This document shows, piece by piece, positions 38,613-48,357 of a stretch of 64,000 nucleotides of DNA; positions within the stretch are counted from its first letter, which is position 1; each line of letters starts with the position of its first letter. The DNA comes from Myroides marinus (GTDB taxonomy: Bacteria; Bacteroidota; Bacteroidia; Flavobacteriales; Flavobacteriaceae), in the NCBI RefSeq assembly GCF_900109075.1, contig NZ_FNYS01000004.1:173057-237056 (forward strand). The letters are read 5' to 3'. The position numbers and the translations under genes are program-made. A model generated the notes under the pieces. That model searched no databases, was not told the origin of the DNA, and saw nothing but the letters and a program-made list of their open reading frames with translations.

Positions 38613-39122
38613 ATGATTATAAAAGAAATAAGAGGTAAATATCCTCAGATACCTGAAGATTGCTATGTGGCTGAGAATGCTACTATAGTAGGTGATGTAA
38701 CATTAGGAGCTAACTGTAGTGTTTGGTTTAATGCTGTAATACGTGGAGATGTGAACTCTATTACTATTGGAGATAAGGTAAATATACAAGATGGAGCAAT
38801 CGTTCATTGTACGTACTTAAAACACCCTACAGTAATCGGGAACAACGTTTCTATTGGACACAATGCTATGGTACACGGATGTGTAATCCACGATAATGTA
38901 TTAATCGGCATGGGTGCTATAGTTATGGATAATTGTGTAGTACACAGTAATACTATTATCGCTGCTGGAGCTGTAGTAACTCAAGGCACTGTAGTGGAGT
39001 CTGGTGCTATCTATGCAGGTATGCCTGCTAAGAAGGTAAAAGATATCAGTGCTTCTGACTTCGGAGGAGAGGTAGAGCGCATTGCTAATAATTATGTGAT
39101 GTACTCTAGCTGGTACAAATAG
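38613..39122 (+). CDS. Gamma carbonic anhydrase-like hexapeptide-repeat protein
   Basis: A left-handed beta-helix protein of 169 residues from the ATG at 38613; a start four codons upstream is possible but adds an unusual MLYI. Hexapeptide repeats run through residues about 20-140 (ATIVGDVTLGANCSVWFNAVIRGD). Metal-ligand histidines appear in GAIVHCT, IGHNAMVHGC and follow the gamma carbonic anhydrase pattern. Related proteins (YrdA, PaaY) have varied or unproven activity, so the enzyme name is tentative. Confidence 0.9.
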   Translation: MIIKEIRGKYPQIPEDCYVAENATIVGDVTLGANCSVWFNAVIRGDVNSITIGDKVNIQDGAIVHCTYLKHPTVIGNNVSIGHNAMVHGCVIHDNVLIGMGAIVMDNCVVHSNTIIAAGAVVTQGTVVESGAIYAGMPAKKVKDISASDFGGEVERIANNYVMYSSWYK

Positions 39123-39467
39123 AATTACTAGTTTTTAATTACTAATTATGGGTGTGTTGTAATTAATACAAAGTATCTTCGTTTCGCTTGTCACACGATA
39201 TATTTTTTATATGCTACGAAGTCAGGAGACTTCGCAGAGCGAGGGACGAATACTTTGCGTCTACCACCTAGTAACCACAAACTATGTTATGAGATTTCGC
39301 AGAGCAGGTGCGTAATTAATAAAGATTATTCTAGTTGCAGTTTGTCATCCTGAAGAAGGAAGGATCACACTCGAAATTCCACAAAGGTACAGACGCAATA
39401 CTTTGCGTGTCACACAATGTAACTGTTTTATGAGGAATATTGCAGTATGTAATGCATATTATAAAAC
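39123..39467. repeat. Intergenic region made of dispersed-repeat fragments
   Basis: This 345-bp spacer has no gene. It carries related short repeats: ACGAATACTTTGCGTCT (39246-39262) and ACGCAATACTTTGCGTGT (39393-39410), plus ACTTCGCAGAGCGAG near 39229 and ATTTCGCAGAGCAGG at 39294-39308. A CATCCTGA/AGGATC pair lies near 39350-39366. The ACGCAATACTTTGCGT type is a family of short palindromic intergenic repeats I recall from Flavobacteriia. It looks like a mosaic of such elements. Confidence 0.6.
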
Positions 39468-39500
39468 GAAAAGGTCGGATAATAAATATCCGACCTTTTC
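39468..39500. terminator. Bidirectional terminator between convergent genes
   Basis: A 14-bp perfect stem (GAAAAGGTCGGATA with its complement) with a 5-nt loop separates the carbonic anhydrase-like gene from the minus-strand hydrolase gene. Confidence 0.92.
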
Positions 39501-39534
39501 ATATTGTATAAAACTGTAAACAGTTTATCTATGT

Positions 39535-40305
39535 CTAGTTTAAGAACTCTTTGACGATGTCAAAAAACATTTGAGGGTTCTCTGCGTGTAACCAGTGTCC
39601 TGTATTAGGAATAGTCTTGATGATAGAGTTAGGGAAGTGTTCTTTGATAAGTACTTCATCTTTCTCTTGGATATATTTAGAGTTACCCCCTCTGATAAAT
39701 AAAGTATTACCCGTGTACTCTGCACCATCTTCAACGCCTTCACCTACTACATCTTCATTCTTATTAAATGCGTTTAGGTTAAATCTGAAGCCTAGTTGAC
39801 CTGGCTCAACCCAGTATAAACTCTTCATTAAGAATAGACGTGTACCAACTTCAGAAATATGAGAAGCGATGATCTCTTCTACCTCTTTTCTACTTGGTTT
39901 AGTAGAGAAGTCTACAGCATTAAGAGCAGCTAGGATATCTTGATGATGAGGTGCATAACTCCTAGGTGATATGTCAGCTACAATAAGTTTCTCCACTTTA
40001 GCAGGGTAGCGAGTTGCTAATTTCATAGCTACTTTACCTCCCATAGAATGGCCTAATACTACAGCGTCACACATAGCGTGATGATCCATATAACGAACAA
40101 TATCTTCAACCATAAAGTCATAAGACCAATCATCTGAATGAAAACTGCGACCGTGGTTTCTAAGGTCTAATAGGTGTACTTCGTACCCTATTTCAGCCAT
40201 TTGTTTACCGAAGGTGTTCCAGTTGTCAGACATTCCCATGTATCCGTGCATTACGATTAATGGAATACCTTCACCTTCTATTTTAGAATATAAGATTTCT
40301 GTCAT
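39535..40305 (-). CDS. Alpha/beta-fold hydrolase (YbfF-like)
   Basis: A 256-residue serine hydrolase of the alpha/beta fold. The nucleophile elbow is GHSMGG (Ser87), the oxyanion region is HGYMGMSDNW (around residue 20), and the general base is His237 in NTGHWLHAE. It resembles short-chain acyl esterases of the YbfF group; the substrate is unknown. Its ATG overlaps the pdxJ stop by 1 bp, so the two genes are translationally coupled. Confidence 0.9.
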   Translation of the reverse strand: MTEILYSKIEGEGIPLIVMHGYMGMSDNWNTFGKQMAEIGYEVHLLDLRNHGRSFHSDDWSYDFMVEDIVRYMDHHAMCDAVVLGHSMGGKVAMKLATRYPAKVEKLIVADISPRSYAPHHQDILAALNAVDFSTKPSRKEVEEIIASHISEVGTRLFLMKSLYWVEPGQLGFRFNLNAFNKNEDVVGEGVEDGAEYTGNTLFIRGGNSKYIQEKDEVLIKEHFPNSIIKTIPNTGHWLHAENPQMFFDIVKEFLN

Positions 40306-41018
40306 TATTGTAATTTTCTGATATACATGTTTACTACATTCTCTAGACCTAAGTAAAGAGATTCTGATATTAAAGCATGTCCTATAGATACCTCTAACAG
40401 GTTAGGAATATTGTTTTTAAAGAACTCGATATTGTCAAGGCTAAGATCATGCCCGGCATTTACTCCTAATCCTAATTCGTTTGCTAGTTCTGCAGCTTTA
40501 GTATAAGGGATGATTGCTTTCTCATTTCCTTTAGCATATTCTGCCGCGAAGTGTTCAGTATATAACTCTATACGATCAGCACCTACTACTTTAGCACCTT
40601 CTATCATTTCTAATACAGGGTCTACGAAGATAGAAGTACGGATATTACGAGATTTACATTCTTGGATTACTTCTTGTAGAAATGCTTTGTGCTTGATAGT
40701 ATCCCATCCAGCATTAGATGTCAGTGCATCTACAGCATCTGGAACTAAAGTTACTTGAGTAGGAGCACACTCATATACTAAGTTTAAGAAGTTGTCCATA
40801 GGATTACCTTCTATGTTATATTCAGTGTAGACTACATCTACTAGGTCACGAGCATCTTGATAACGGATATGTCTTTCGTCAGGTCTTGGATGTATAGTTA
40901 CTCCTTGAGCACCGAACTTTTGTACATCTTTGGCTACTTGCAATAAATTAGGAACATCTCCTCCTCTTGAGTTTCTTAGAGTAGCAATTTTGTTGATATT
41001 AACAGATAGCTTAGTCAT
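40305..41018 (-). CDS. pdxJ: Pyridoxine 5'-phosphate synthase PdxJ
   Basis: PdxJ condenses 3-amino-2-oxopropyl phosphate with deoxyxylulose 5-phosphate to make vitamin B6 phosphate. From the ATG at 41018 the protein has 237 residues and the family start MTKLSVNINKIATLRNSRGG; the ATG seven codons upstream is unlikely. Conserved segments include GVTIHPRPDERHI, RIELYTEHFA and GVNAGHDLSLDN. The hydrolase gene follows with a 1-bp overlap. Confidence 0.95.
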   Translation of the reverse strand: MTKLSVNINKIATLRNSRGGDVPNLLQVAKDVQKFGAQGVTIHPRPDERHIRYQDARDLVDVVYTEYNIEGNPMDNFLNLVYECAPTQVTLVPDAVDALTSNAGWDTIKHKAFLQEVIQECKSRNIRTSIFVDPVLEMIEGAKVVGADRIELYTEHFAAEYAKGNEKAIIPYTKAAELANELGLGVNAGHDLSLDNIEFFKNNIPNLLEVSIGHALISESLYLGLENVVNMYIRKLQ

Positions 41019-41111
41019 AAAATTAAGTTTTAAAGACAAAAATACAAACTATAATTAACGTCTATTGTTTTATTTTTGATTATTTTGCACTTCTAAATAA
41101 GAACTTAAATT

Positions 41112-41780
41112 ATGTTATCTCCTGACTTCTTTCTATTGACAGATTATCCAGTCTGTAAACTGAATACTCTTGTAAAAGATATTCTTCCGCTTCTAGAAAA
41201 AAGCAATTATTCACATATCCCAGTTGTGAATATGGATGAGATATGGATAGGTAACATAAATACAGAAGATATCTATACTGCTGATGAAGAAAGCAGTATA
41301 CAGGATGTGATGTATGATCTAGACAAGTTCTATTTGTTAGAATCTTCAAACCTGAATCCTTTTGATTTCTTTGACTTATTTAGTCAATGTGATACGAATA
41401 TGATTCCCTTACTAGACGAAGAAGGTCATATTAAAGGAGTTTATAATCGAGAATATTTGCTTAATGAATGGAGTAAAACGTTGTTTTTTGAAGAACGTGG
41501 TACTACATTTGTTATCGAAAAAGGATATGAAGACTATAGTTTTTCTGAAATATCACAAATTATTGAAAGTAATAATGCTAAGGTGATAGGCTTAATGTTG
41601 TTGTCAAACAATAATTATAGAGCGCAGATGTTAGTAAAAACAAATAGTGTAAATACTAAAACAATCTTAGATGATCTAAGACGCTATGGGTATGACATAG
41701 TTAGTACTCTTTCTGAAGATACTCATATCAATGATCTTAAAGAGAGAACAGAATACCTTAATAAATATCTAAACATATAA
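41112..41780 (+). CDS. CBS domain-containing protein
   Basis: A 222-residue soluble protein whose first 125 residues look like a pair of CBS motifs (SHIPVVNMDEIWIGNINTEDI and NMIPLLDEEGHIKGVYNREYL). The C-terminal 95 residues have an ACT-like strand/helix pattern, with ISQIIESNNAKVIGLML, but this is not certain. It lies 1 bp upstream of nadK; this pairing is common in Flavobacteriia and suggests sensing of an adenylyl ligand, which is inference. Confidence 0.85.
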   Translation: MLSPDFFLLTDYPVCKLNTLVKDILPLLEKSNYSHIPVVNMDEIWIGNINTEDIYTADEESSIQDVMYDLDKFYLLESSNLNPFDFFDLFSQCDTNMIPLLDEEGHIKGVYNREYLLNEWSKTLFFEERGTTFVIEKGYEDYSFSEISQIIESNNAKVIGLMLLSNNNYRAQMLVKTNSVNTKTILDDLRRYGYDIVSTLSEDTHINDLKERTEYLNKYLNI

Positions 41781-41781
41781 T

Positions 41782-42669
41782 ATGAAGTTTGCGATTTATG
41801 GACAGACTGCTAAACCTATAGTACAGAATATTGTACGTAGGTTGTTTAACCTATTTCAGAAACACGAGAATACAGAAGTGATTTTTGAAGAACAGTTTTA
41901 CAGTCTATTGAATGAACAAGGTATTCTTGAAAAAGAATACGAGACGTTTGGAACAAATAACCCTTTGACTAGTGAAGTCGATTTTTTTATTAGTGTAGGA
42001 GGTGATGGAACGATGCTGCGTGCTGCTAATTTTATTAAGAATACAGATATTCCTATTGTAGGGATTAATGCAGGAAGATTAGGATTTTTGGCTAATGTAC
42101 AACACGATAATTTAGAGGAACACATTCCTTTATTGTTTGAGAATAAATTTAAGAGATCAAAAAGATCTCTATTGAGCTTAAATTGTCAACCTGAAGAGAA
42201 TAACACTTTTGATATTCAGTATGCGTTAAACGAGGTTACCGTTTCTAGAAAGAATACTACGTCTATGATTACAGTAGAGACGTATTTAGATGACGAGTTT
42301 TTAGCGACTTATTGGGCTGACGGTTTAATTATCTCTACACCTTCTGGATCTACAGGATATTCATTGAGTTGTGGAGGGCCTATTATCGAGCCAGAGACAG
42401 GATGTTTTGTTTTAACTCCATTGGCACCACATAATTTAAATGTAAGGCCATTAGTAATACGAGATAACTTAACTATAAAATTAAAAGTTAGTTCTAGAGA
42501 GAAGCAGTTTTTAGTGTCGCTAGATACAACTACGAAGGCAGTAGATAACGATACAGAGGTGATTATTACTAAAGCACCATTTACAGTTGATTTAGTAGAG
42601 TTCCCAACTCAAAGTTTTATAAAAACATTGAGAAACAAATTATTGTGGGGAGAAGATAAAAGAAACTAA
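41782..42669 (+). CDS. nadK: NAD kinase
   Basis: NadK phosphorylates NAD to NADP. The 295-residue protein has the catalytic GGDG motif (residues 73-76 in SVGGDGTMLRAANF), the NE/S region in LNEVTVSR, and the glycine-rich TPSGSTGYSLSCGGPI. It follows the CBS gene with no space to speak of, and the next gene is 137 bp away with its own promoter box. Confidence 0.96.
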   Translation: MKFAIYGQTAKPIVQNIVRRLFNLFQKHENTEVIFEEQFYSLLNEQGILEKEYETFGTNNPLTSEVDFFISVGGDGTMLRAANFIKNTDIPIVGINAGRLGFLANVQHDNLEEHIPLLFENKFKRSKRSLLSLNCQPEENNTFDIQYALNEVTVSRKNTTSMITVETYLDDEFLATYWADGLIISTPSGSTGYSLSCGGPIIEPETGCFVLTPLAPHNLNVRPLVIRDNLTIKLKVSSREKQFLVSLDTTTKAVDNDTEVIITKAPFTVDLVEFPTQSFIKTLRNKLLWGEDKRN

Positions 42670-42781
42670 AAACTCAGTAAACAATATACTTTTTAAGTAA
42701 TTTGAACGTTTAAAACACAATGGATACTACACATAGTGGTAAACAGTGAGAAAAAAAAAGACTTTTAAATGTCTATATTAC

Positions 42782-42789
42782 TATATTTG
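42782..42789 (+). promoter_or_regulatory. -7 box (TATATTTG) for the uppS-bamA-ompH operon
   Basis: TATATTTG lies 17 bp upstream of the ATG at 42807 and just after A/T-rich DNA. It would serve the DUF6089-uppS-bamA-ompH-ompH transcript. No -33 TTTG at normal spacing was found. Confidence 0.55.
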
Positions 42790-42806
42790 TAAATTATTTT
42801 AACAGA

Positions 42807-43520
42807 ATGAATAAAATTCTTATATCTCTACTACTGTTACTTACATCAGTTATAGCACAGGCTCAAATTCACGAAATAGGTGTTGGGATAGGTGGCTCTA
42901 ATTATGTAGGAGATATTGGTTCTACTCAATATATAGCACCAAAGGATATAGGATATAATATATTTTACCGTTGGAATAGAAGTCCTCGACACTCTTTTAG
43001 ATTTAGCTATTCTAATCACTCTATATTAGGTGATGATGCTAAATCAGATATGGGAAGTAGAAAGGAAAGAGGATATAGCTTTACAAATACTGTACAACAA
43101 TTGTCAGTTGGAGTAGAGTTTAATTTCTTTGAGTTTGATTTACACGAAGAGAACTTTGGTTTTACTCCATATTTGTTTGTTGGAGTATCGGGAATCAGAT
43201 ATAACGATTTATACTTTAGGCCGACAACCCCTATCGAGGGATTTGAGTCTACTAGTGTAGATTTAGTAAAAGGAGATAAGAAGAATTCGATAGCAATTCC
43301 CTTTGCAGGTGGATTAAAATTAAGACTTACTCCGCAAATAAATCTAAATGCTGAGGTGGCTGCACATTATACCTTTACTAATAACTTAGATGGTAGTAGC
43401 CCTACTGGAGCAAATAGAAAATCATATAGTTTTGGAAAAAATGGAAATGATTGGTTTTTTTACTCAGGTATATCAATAAGTTATACATTTGGAAAAAATC
43501 CATGTTATTGCGCAGATTAA
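42807..43520 (+). CDS. DUF6089-like outer-membrane beta-barrel protein
   Basis: A 237-residue exported protein with a signal peptide (about residues 1-20, ending AQA/Q). The body has alternating strands, with IHEIGVGIGGSNYVGDIG near the start and GISISYTFG close to the C-terminus. It matches the small barrel protein that regularly precedes uppS and bamA in Flavobacteriia. The stop is directly followed by the uppS ATG. Specific function is not known. Confidence 0.85.
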   Translation: MNKILISLLLLLTSVIAQAQIHEIGVGIGGSNYVGDIGSTQYIAPKDIGYNIFYRWNRSPRHSFRFSYSNHSILGDDAKSDMGSRKERGYSFTNTVQQLSVGVEFNFFEFDLHEENFGFTPYLFVGVSGIRYNDLYFRPTTPIEGFESTSVDLVKGDKKNSIAIPFAGGLKLRLTPQINLNAEVAAHYTFTNNLDGSSPTGANRKSYSFGKNGNDWFFYSGISISYTFGKNPCYCAD

Positions 43521-44261
43521 ATGAATTTAAAAGAGCAAATTAATACAAACAACTTACCTAATCACTTAGCTATCATTATGGATGGCAATGGAAGATGGGC
43601 AAAGAAACAAGGGTTCTTAAGATCCTTAGGTCATGAGAATGGCGTAAAATCTGTGCGTTCAACTATTAAGGCTTGTACAGAATTAGGAATAGGGCATTTA
43701 ACTTTATATGCTTTCTCTACTGAAAATTGGAATCGCCCAAAGCTAGAGGTAGATATGTTAATGAAGCTTTTAGTGAAGTCACTGAAAAAGGAATTACCAA
43801 CTTTTATTAAAAACAACATTAAACTTAATGCAATAGGAGACTTAAGTCAATTGCCTGAAAAGGCATATAAACAATTGCAAGAGGTGATGGAGCTTACTAA
43901 GGACAATACTCGCCTGACTTTGACGTTAGCATTGAGTTATGGTTCTAGAGCTGAAATCGTAAATGCTGTAAAAGAAATTTCATTTAAAGTTAAAAATAAC
44001 TTAATTTCGGAGGCTGATATTGATGAATCAGTTATTAATAATCATCTTTACACGAATGCTCTACCTGATGTAGATCTGTTAGTTAGAACAAGTGGAGAGC
44101 AAAGAATCAGTAATTTCCTACTATGGCAAATCGCTTATTCTGAGCTATATTTTACAGAAGTTCTGTGGCCGGATTTTACGGAAGAAGAACTTTATAAAGC
44201 CCTTCTAGTCTACCAAGGTAGAGAAAGAAGGTTTGGAAAAACAAGTGAACAAATAAAATAA
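43521..44261 (+). CDS. uppS: Isoprenyl (undecaprenyl diphosphate) synthase
   Basis: UppS adds isopentenyl units in cis to make the C55 carrier lipid for cell-wall synthesis. The 246-residue protein has the signature IIMDGNGRWAKKQG (catalytic Asp21), the segment AFSTENWNRP and the C-terminal DLLVRTSGEQRISNFLLWQ. It starts immediately after the upstream stop codon, and bamA begins 13 bp after it. Confidence 0.95.
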   Translation: MNLKEQINTNNLPNHLAIIMDGNGRWAKKQGFLRSLGHENGVKSVRSTIKACTELGIGHLTLYAFSTENWNRPKLEVDMLMKLLVKSLKKELPTFIKNNIKLNAIGDLSQLPEKAYKQLQEVMELTKDNTRLTLTLALSYGSRAEIVNAVKEISFKVKNNLISEADIDESVINNHLYTNALPDVDLLVRTSGEQRISNFLLWQIAYSELYFTEVLWPDFTEEELYKALLVYQGRERRFGKTSEQIK

Positions 44262-44274
44262 AAAACCGAATCTA

Positions 44275-46941
44275 ATGTTTCAAAAAGGTACATCTCTTTT
44301 TGCACTGTTTATCGCAGGTTTAATATACACTCATGCAAACGCACAGGATAGTATAAAAGCCCCTTCTTTTGAAGCTCCTAAGATCTATACTTTAGGAGAT
44401 ATAACTGTGACAGGAAAATACAGCTTAAATCCACAAACGATAGTTACTTTTACGGGACTTTCAAAAGGCCAAAAAATAGCAGTGCCAGGGGAAGAACTTT
44501 CTCATGCTTTAAAAAAGCTATGGGGTGTTGGTTCTTTTACAGATATTAACTTCTATGAAACATCTGTAGTTGGCGATACTATAAATATCGAATTAACGAT
44601 TAATGAATTGCCACGTCTTAACAGTGTTAAGATAAAAGGTTATAAAAAGGCAAAGTCTGAAGCACTTATAAAAGAAGCTAAGTTAACTAGAGGAAAAATC
44701 GTTAATGATAACTTCTTGTCTACAACGAAGTACTTCTTGTTAAATAAATATAAGAAAGACGGATACTATAACACTAAAGTTACTTTAAATACTATCGTTA
44801 CTGATTCAACTAATAGAAAAGTTGATTTAGTAGTAGGTGTAGATAAAGGTAAGAAAGTGCGTATCGACGAGATTACTTTTAATGGTAACTCTCAATTGAC
44901 AGATAAGAAGCTTAAAAAGGCAATGAAGGAAACGAAACAACGCAGTCCTTTTAACCCATTACGTATCTTCAAACCTTCTAAGTTTATCAAAGCTAAGTAT
45001 GAAGAGGATCTATTAAAGATCGTAGATAAGTATAAAGAAAATGGATATCGCGATGCTCGTGTTATCGCTGATACTACGAGTTATGATCCTGCTACTAATA
45101 GAATGAAAATTAATATTGATGTTACTGAAGGTAACAAATATTACTTCGGTGATATTCGTTTCATTGGTAATACAGTATATACTAATAGTCAGTTAAAACA
45201 AGTATTAGGTATAGACAAAGGAGAAGTTTACAACGGTATCTTGTTAGATAAGCGTATTGATGATAAAACGAATCCTGATGCTTATAGTGTTACTAACGTG
45301 TATCAAAACAATGGATATTTATTCTCTAATGTTAACCCTGTAGAGGTTAAGACTGCGAATGATACGATTGATTTTGAGGTGCGTATTGTAGAAGGTCCAA
45401 TTGCTAAGTTTAATAATATTACAGCTTCTGGTAACGACAATACACATGATCACGTAATTCATAGAGATCTTAGAACTCGTCCTGGAGAGACATGGAGTAA
45501 AGCTCTAGTAATGGAGACTATCCGTAGATTAGGAGGGTTAAATATATTCGATGCTCAAGCTATTGTACCAGATGTAAAGAATGCTGATCCAAGTTCAGGA
45601 ACAGTTGATATCGATTGGCAAGTAACTGAAAAAGGATCTAGCCAGGTAGAATTACAAGGTGGTTACGGTGGTGGAGGATTCATCGGTACATTAGGACTTT
45701 CGTTTAATAACTTCTCATTGAGAAATATATTTAATAAAAAGTCTTATAAGCCTTTCCCAATGGGAGATGGACAATCATTAGCTCTACGTTTACAAGGTAG
45801 TTCATACTACCAAACATATAGTTTAAGTTTCTCTGAACCTTGGTTTGGTGGACGTAAACCTATTAACTTCTTCGGTACAGTAGCATATAGTACACAAAAC
45901 TTATATGACTACGTGAATCGTCGTACAGATAGAAGTAGAGGATTTGATATTACTACAGTTCAGTTTGGAGTTGCTAAACAATTAAATGTTCCAGATGATA
46001 ACTTCGTATTATCACATACATTGAGTTTCCAATATTATAATATGAAAAACTATAATACTGGATTATTTACATTCGGAGATGGAGAGTCTCGTAACTTAGC
46101 ATATCAGATAGAATTGAGAAGAGATAACCGTGGTAATGACCCAATCTTCCCTACTTATGGTTCTTTCTTTAGTATTAGTGGTAAGTTCACAGCTCCATAT
46201 TCATTGTTTAACAATGTAGATTATAAAAATTTAGGTAATCAACAAGAGTATAAATTACGTGCTAAGGAAGGTGCTATTGATCCAGCTACTGGAGCAGCTA
46301 TACCTGCAGGTACATATTTAGATTCAAACTATAGACCAGTAAATAATTGGGAAGATGCTACTGCAGATGTAAGTAAAGTTGACCAAAAGAAATTTAACTG
46401 GTTAGAGTATTATAAACTTAAATTTAAAGGAGACTGGTATACTACTATCTATGATAAATTAGTTGTACGTACATTAGCTGAGTTTGGATTTATGGGAGCT
46501 TACAACAGTAATCGTGGAGTAGTTCCATTTGAAAGATTCTATGTTGGAGGTGATGGATTAGCGAATTATTCGTTAGATGGACGTGAGGTAATTCAATTGA
46601 GAGGTTACCAAAACCAGACATTGACACCATATAATGATAGAGGAGAACAAATTGGAGGTACTATTTACAATAAATTTACGTTAGAATTACGTTACCCTAT
46701 TACATTAAAGCCTAGTGCATCAGTTTATGTATTGACATTCGCTGAAGCAGGTAACTCATTTGAGTCGTTTAAAACTTATAGCCCATTTGAATTAAAGAGA
46801 TCTGCCGGATTTGGTGTGAGAGTCTTTATGCCAATGTTTGGATTATTAGGTATTGACTTTGGATATGGGTTCGATTCGGTTCCTGGAACAAATCAAAAGA
46901 GTGGATTCCAAACACACTTTATTCTTGGACAATCGTTTTAA
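44275..46941 (+). CDS. bamA: Outer membrane protein assembly factor BamA
   Basis: BamA is the central Omp85-type insertase that folds barrel proteins into the outer membrane. The 888-residue protein has a signal peptide (about 1-23), several POTRA domains (about 40-430; segments such as RIDEITFNGNSQLTDKKL and YYFGDIRFIGNTVYTNSQL mark repeat starts) and a C-terminal 16-strand barrel ending in FQTHFILGQSF. The Omp85 barrel motif GGDGLANYSLDGR is present. Genes for OmpH/Skp chaperones follow, as in many bacteria. Confidence 0.95.
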   Translation: MFQKGTSLFALFIAGLIYTHANAQDSIKAPSFEAPKIYTLGDITVTGKYSLNPQTIVTFTGLSKGQKIAVPGEELSHALKKLWGVGSFTDINFYETSVVGDTINIELTINELPRLNSVKIKGYKKAKSEALIKEAKLTRGKIVNDNFLSTTKYFLLNKYKKDGYYNTKVTLNTIVTDSTNRKVDLVVGVDKGKKVRIDEITFNGNSQLTDKKLKKAMKETKQRSPFNPLRIFKPSKFIKAKYEEDLLKIVDKYKENGYRDARVIADTTSYDPATNRMKINIDVTEGNKYYFGDIRFIGNTVYTNSQLKQVLGIDKGEVYNGILLDKRIDDKTNPDAYSVTNVYQNNGYLFSNVNPVEVKTANDTIDFEVRIVEGPIAKFNNITASGNDNTHDHVIHRDLRTRPGETWSKALVMETIRRLGGLNIFDAQAIVPDVKNADPSSGTVDIDWQVTEKGSSQVELQGGYGGGGFIGTLGLSFNNFSLRNIFNKKSYKPFPMGDGQSLALRLQGSSYYQTYSLSFSEPWFGGRKPINFFGTVAYSTQNLYDYVNRRTDRSRGFDITTVQFGVAKQLNVPDDNFVLSHTLSFQYYNMKNYNTGLFTFGDGESRNLAYQIELRRDNRGNDPIFPTYGSFFSISGKFTAPYSLFNNVDYKNLGNQQEYKLRAKEGAIDPATGAAIPAGTYLDSNYRPVNNWEDATADVSKVDQKKFNWLEYYKLKFKGDWYTTIYDKLVVRTLAEFGFMGAYNSNRGVVPFERFYVGGDGLANYSLDGREVIQLRGYQNQTLTPYNDRGEQIGGTIYNKFTLELRYPITLKPSASVYVLTFAEAGNSFESFKTYSPFELKRSAGFGVRVFMPMFGLLGIDFGYGFDSVPGTNQKSGFQTHFILGQSF

Positions 46942-46971
46942 TGTACTAGTTGCATAAAAAACTGATTTAGA

Positions 46972-48324
46972 ATGAGAACGTATTTAGCTTTAATTTTTAG
47001 TATTTTTGGTATAGTAATTTCTTTTGCACAAGGAGGAAGTGCTCGTGTGGCTTACATTGATATGGAGTACATATTAAGCCAGACTCCTGAGTATATAGAA
47101 GCAACAGGCCAGTTAGACGAAAGAGCTGGTACATGGAAATCTGATGTTGATAAGAAGAAAGCTGAGATAAAGAAGCTGAAAGATAATTTGGCAGCAGAGC
47201 GAATTTTGTTGACTAGAGAACTTATTGATGAAAAAGAAGAAGAGATTTCTATTTTAGAGGATGAACTTTTTCAATATCAACAGAAGCGCTTTGGTACTTC
47301 AGGGGATTTGATAACACAAAAGATTATGTTAGCTAAGCCAATCCAGGATCAAGTATTCGCTGTGGTGGAGGATATAGCAGAAGCTAGGAAATTTGATTAC
47401 GTGTTAGATAAAAATACTGAAGCAACTATGGTAATTGCTACAAAAAAGCACGATATTAGCGACTTAGTTTTGCGTAGATTAGCAACAGCTAGACGTAAAC
47501 AAGGAATGACTAAATCAGAAGCAAGAGCTGTAGAAGAAGAAGAGCAGAAAGAAGATGCAATGTCTCTTAGACAAATGAGACGTGAGGAACAAGCAAGGCT
47601 TAAGGAAGAAGCTGAGAAGCGAATGCGTCAAGAAGAGAAGAAGCGACAAGAAGAGTTAGCAAATGATGTAAACTATCAGAAGGAGCAGGAACTTAAGAAA
47701 CGCAGAGAGGATCAAATCAAAGCACAACTAGACCGTCAGGCTCAACAAGAAAAGGAACGTCAGGAGAGAATAAATGCTCGCAATGAAGAGTTGAGAAGAC
47801 GTAGAGAGGAAGCGGAGAGTAAACGTTCTGAAACTAAATCTGGGCCAACTACTGAAGAAAAAGTAGAAAAGCAAAGAGAAGAAATAAAGAAACGAGAAGA
47901 GGAAGCTGAACAGAAGAGAAAAGAAACTGCTGAACGAAAAGAACAGATGAAGCAGGAACGCATTAAAGAAATGCAGTCTCAGAAAGATGAAGCAGATAAG
48001 ATAAAAGCAGAAAAAGAGCAAAAACTAAGAGACGAGATGGAGCGTAGAAAACGAGAAGCTCTAGAGCGTAACTCTAAAAAGAGTTCTGTAGATATCGAAA
48101 AGTTAATGGAAGAACGTCGTTTAGCACAAGAGAAGAGGGCAGCTGAGGATCAACGTAAAAAAGAAGAAGCTTTAAAACGTAGACAAGAAATGATCGAAGA
48201 GGCTCAGCGTAGAGATGAGGAACGTAGACAGAGGGCCATTAAAGAACAAGAAGAAAGAAAGCAAATGATCTTGCAAAAACAAGAGGAAGCTAGAAGACAA
48301 GCTGAAGAAGCTAGTAAAAGATAG
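46972..48324 (+). CDS. OmpH/Skp-family protein with a long charged coiled-coil extension
   Basis: A 450-residue exported protein. A signal peptide (about 1-20) precedes an OmpH/Skp-like domain (about 22-170; ARVAYIDMEYILSQTPEY, then VVEDIAEARKFDYVLDKN). From about residue 175 to the end is an uninterrupted Glu/Lys/Arg-rich coiled coil, far beyond normal Skp length (150-200 residues). It lies 30 bp after bamA and before a normal-length OmpH gene. The tail might span the periplasm or tether to the wall; this is inference. Confidence 0.88.
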   Translation: MRTYLALIFSIFGIVISFAQGGSARVAYIDMEYILSQTPEYIEATGQLDERAGTWKSDVDKKKAEIKKLKDNLAAERILLTRELIDEKEEEISILEDELFQYQQKRFGTSGDLITQKIMLAKPIQDQVFAVVEDIAEARKFDYVLDKNTEATMVIATKKHDISDLVLRRLATARRKQGMTKSEARAVEEEEQKEDAMSLRQMRREEQARLKEEAEKRMRQEEKKRQEELANDVNYQKEQELKKRREDQIKAQLDRQAQQEKERQERINARNEELRRRREEAESKRSETKSGPTTEEKVEKQREEIKKREEEAEQKRKETAERKEQMKQERIKEMQSQKDEADKIKAEKEQKLRDEMERRKREALERNSKKSSVDIEKLMEERRLAQEKRAAEDQRKKEEALKRRQEMIEEAQRRDEERRQRAIKEQEERKQMILQKQEEARRQAEEASKR

Positions 48325-48357
48325 AATAACAATAAAATAAATCAAAAATCGAGAAAG

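Noticed and set aside
43521..44261. Dehydrodolichyl or decaprenyl synthase rather than undecaprenyl
   Set aside because: Chain length cannot be read from sequence alone; the bacterial bamA/ompH context makes UppS the best label.
47728..48021. Antisense frames of Phe/Leu/Ser-rich protein in the coiled-coil OmpH gene
   Set aside because: They mirror the GAA/AAG/AGA codons of the charged coil and have no start signals.
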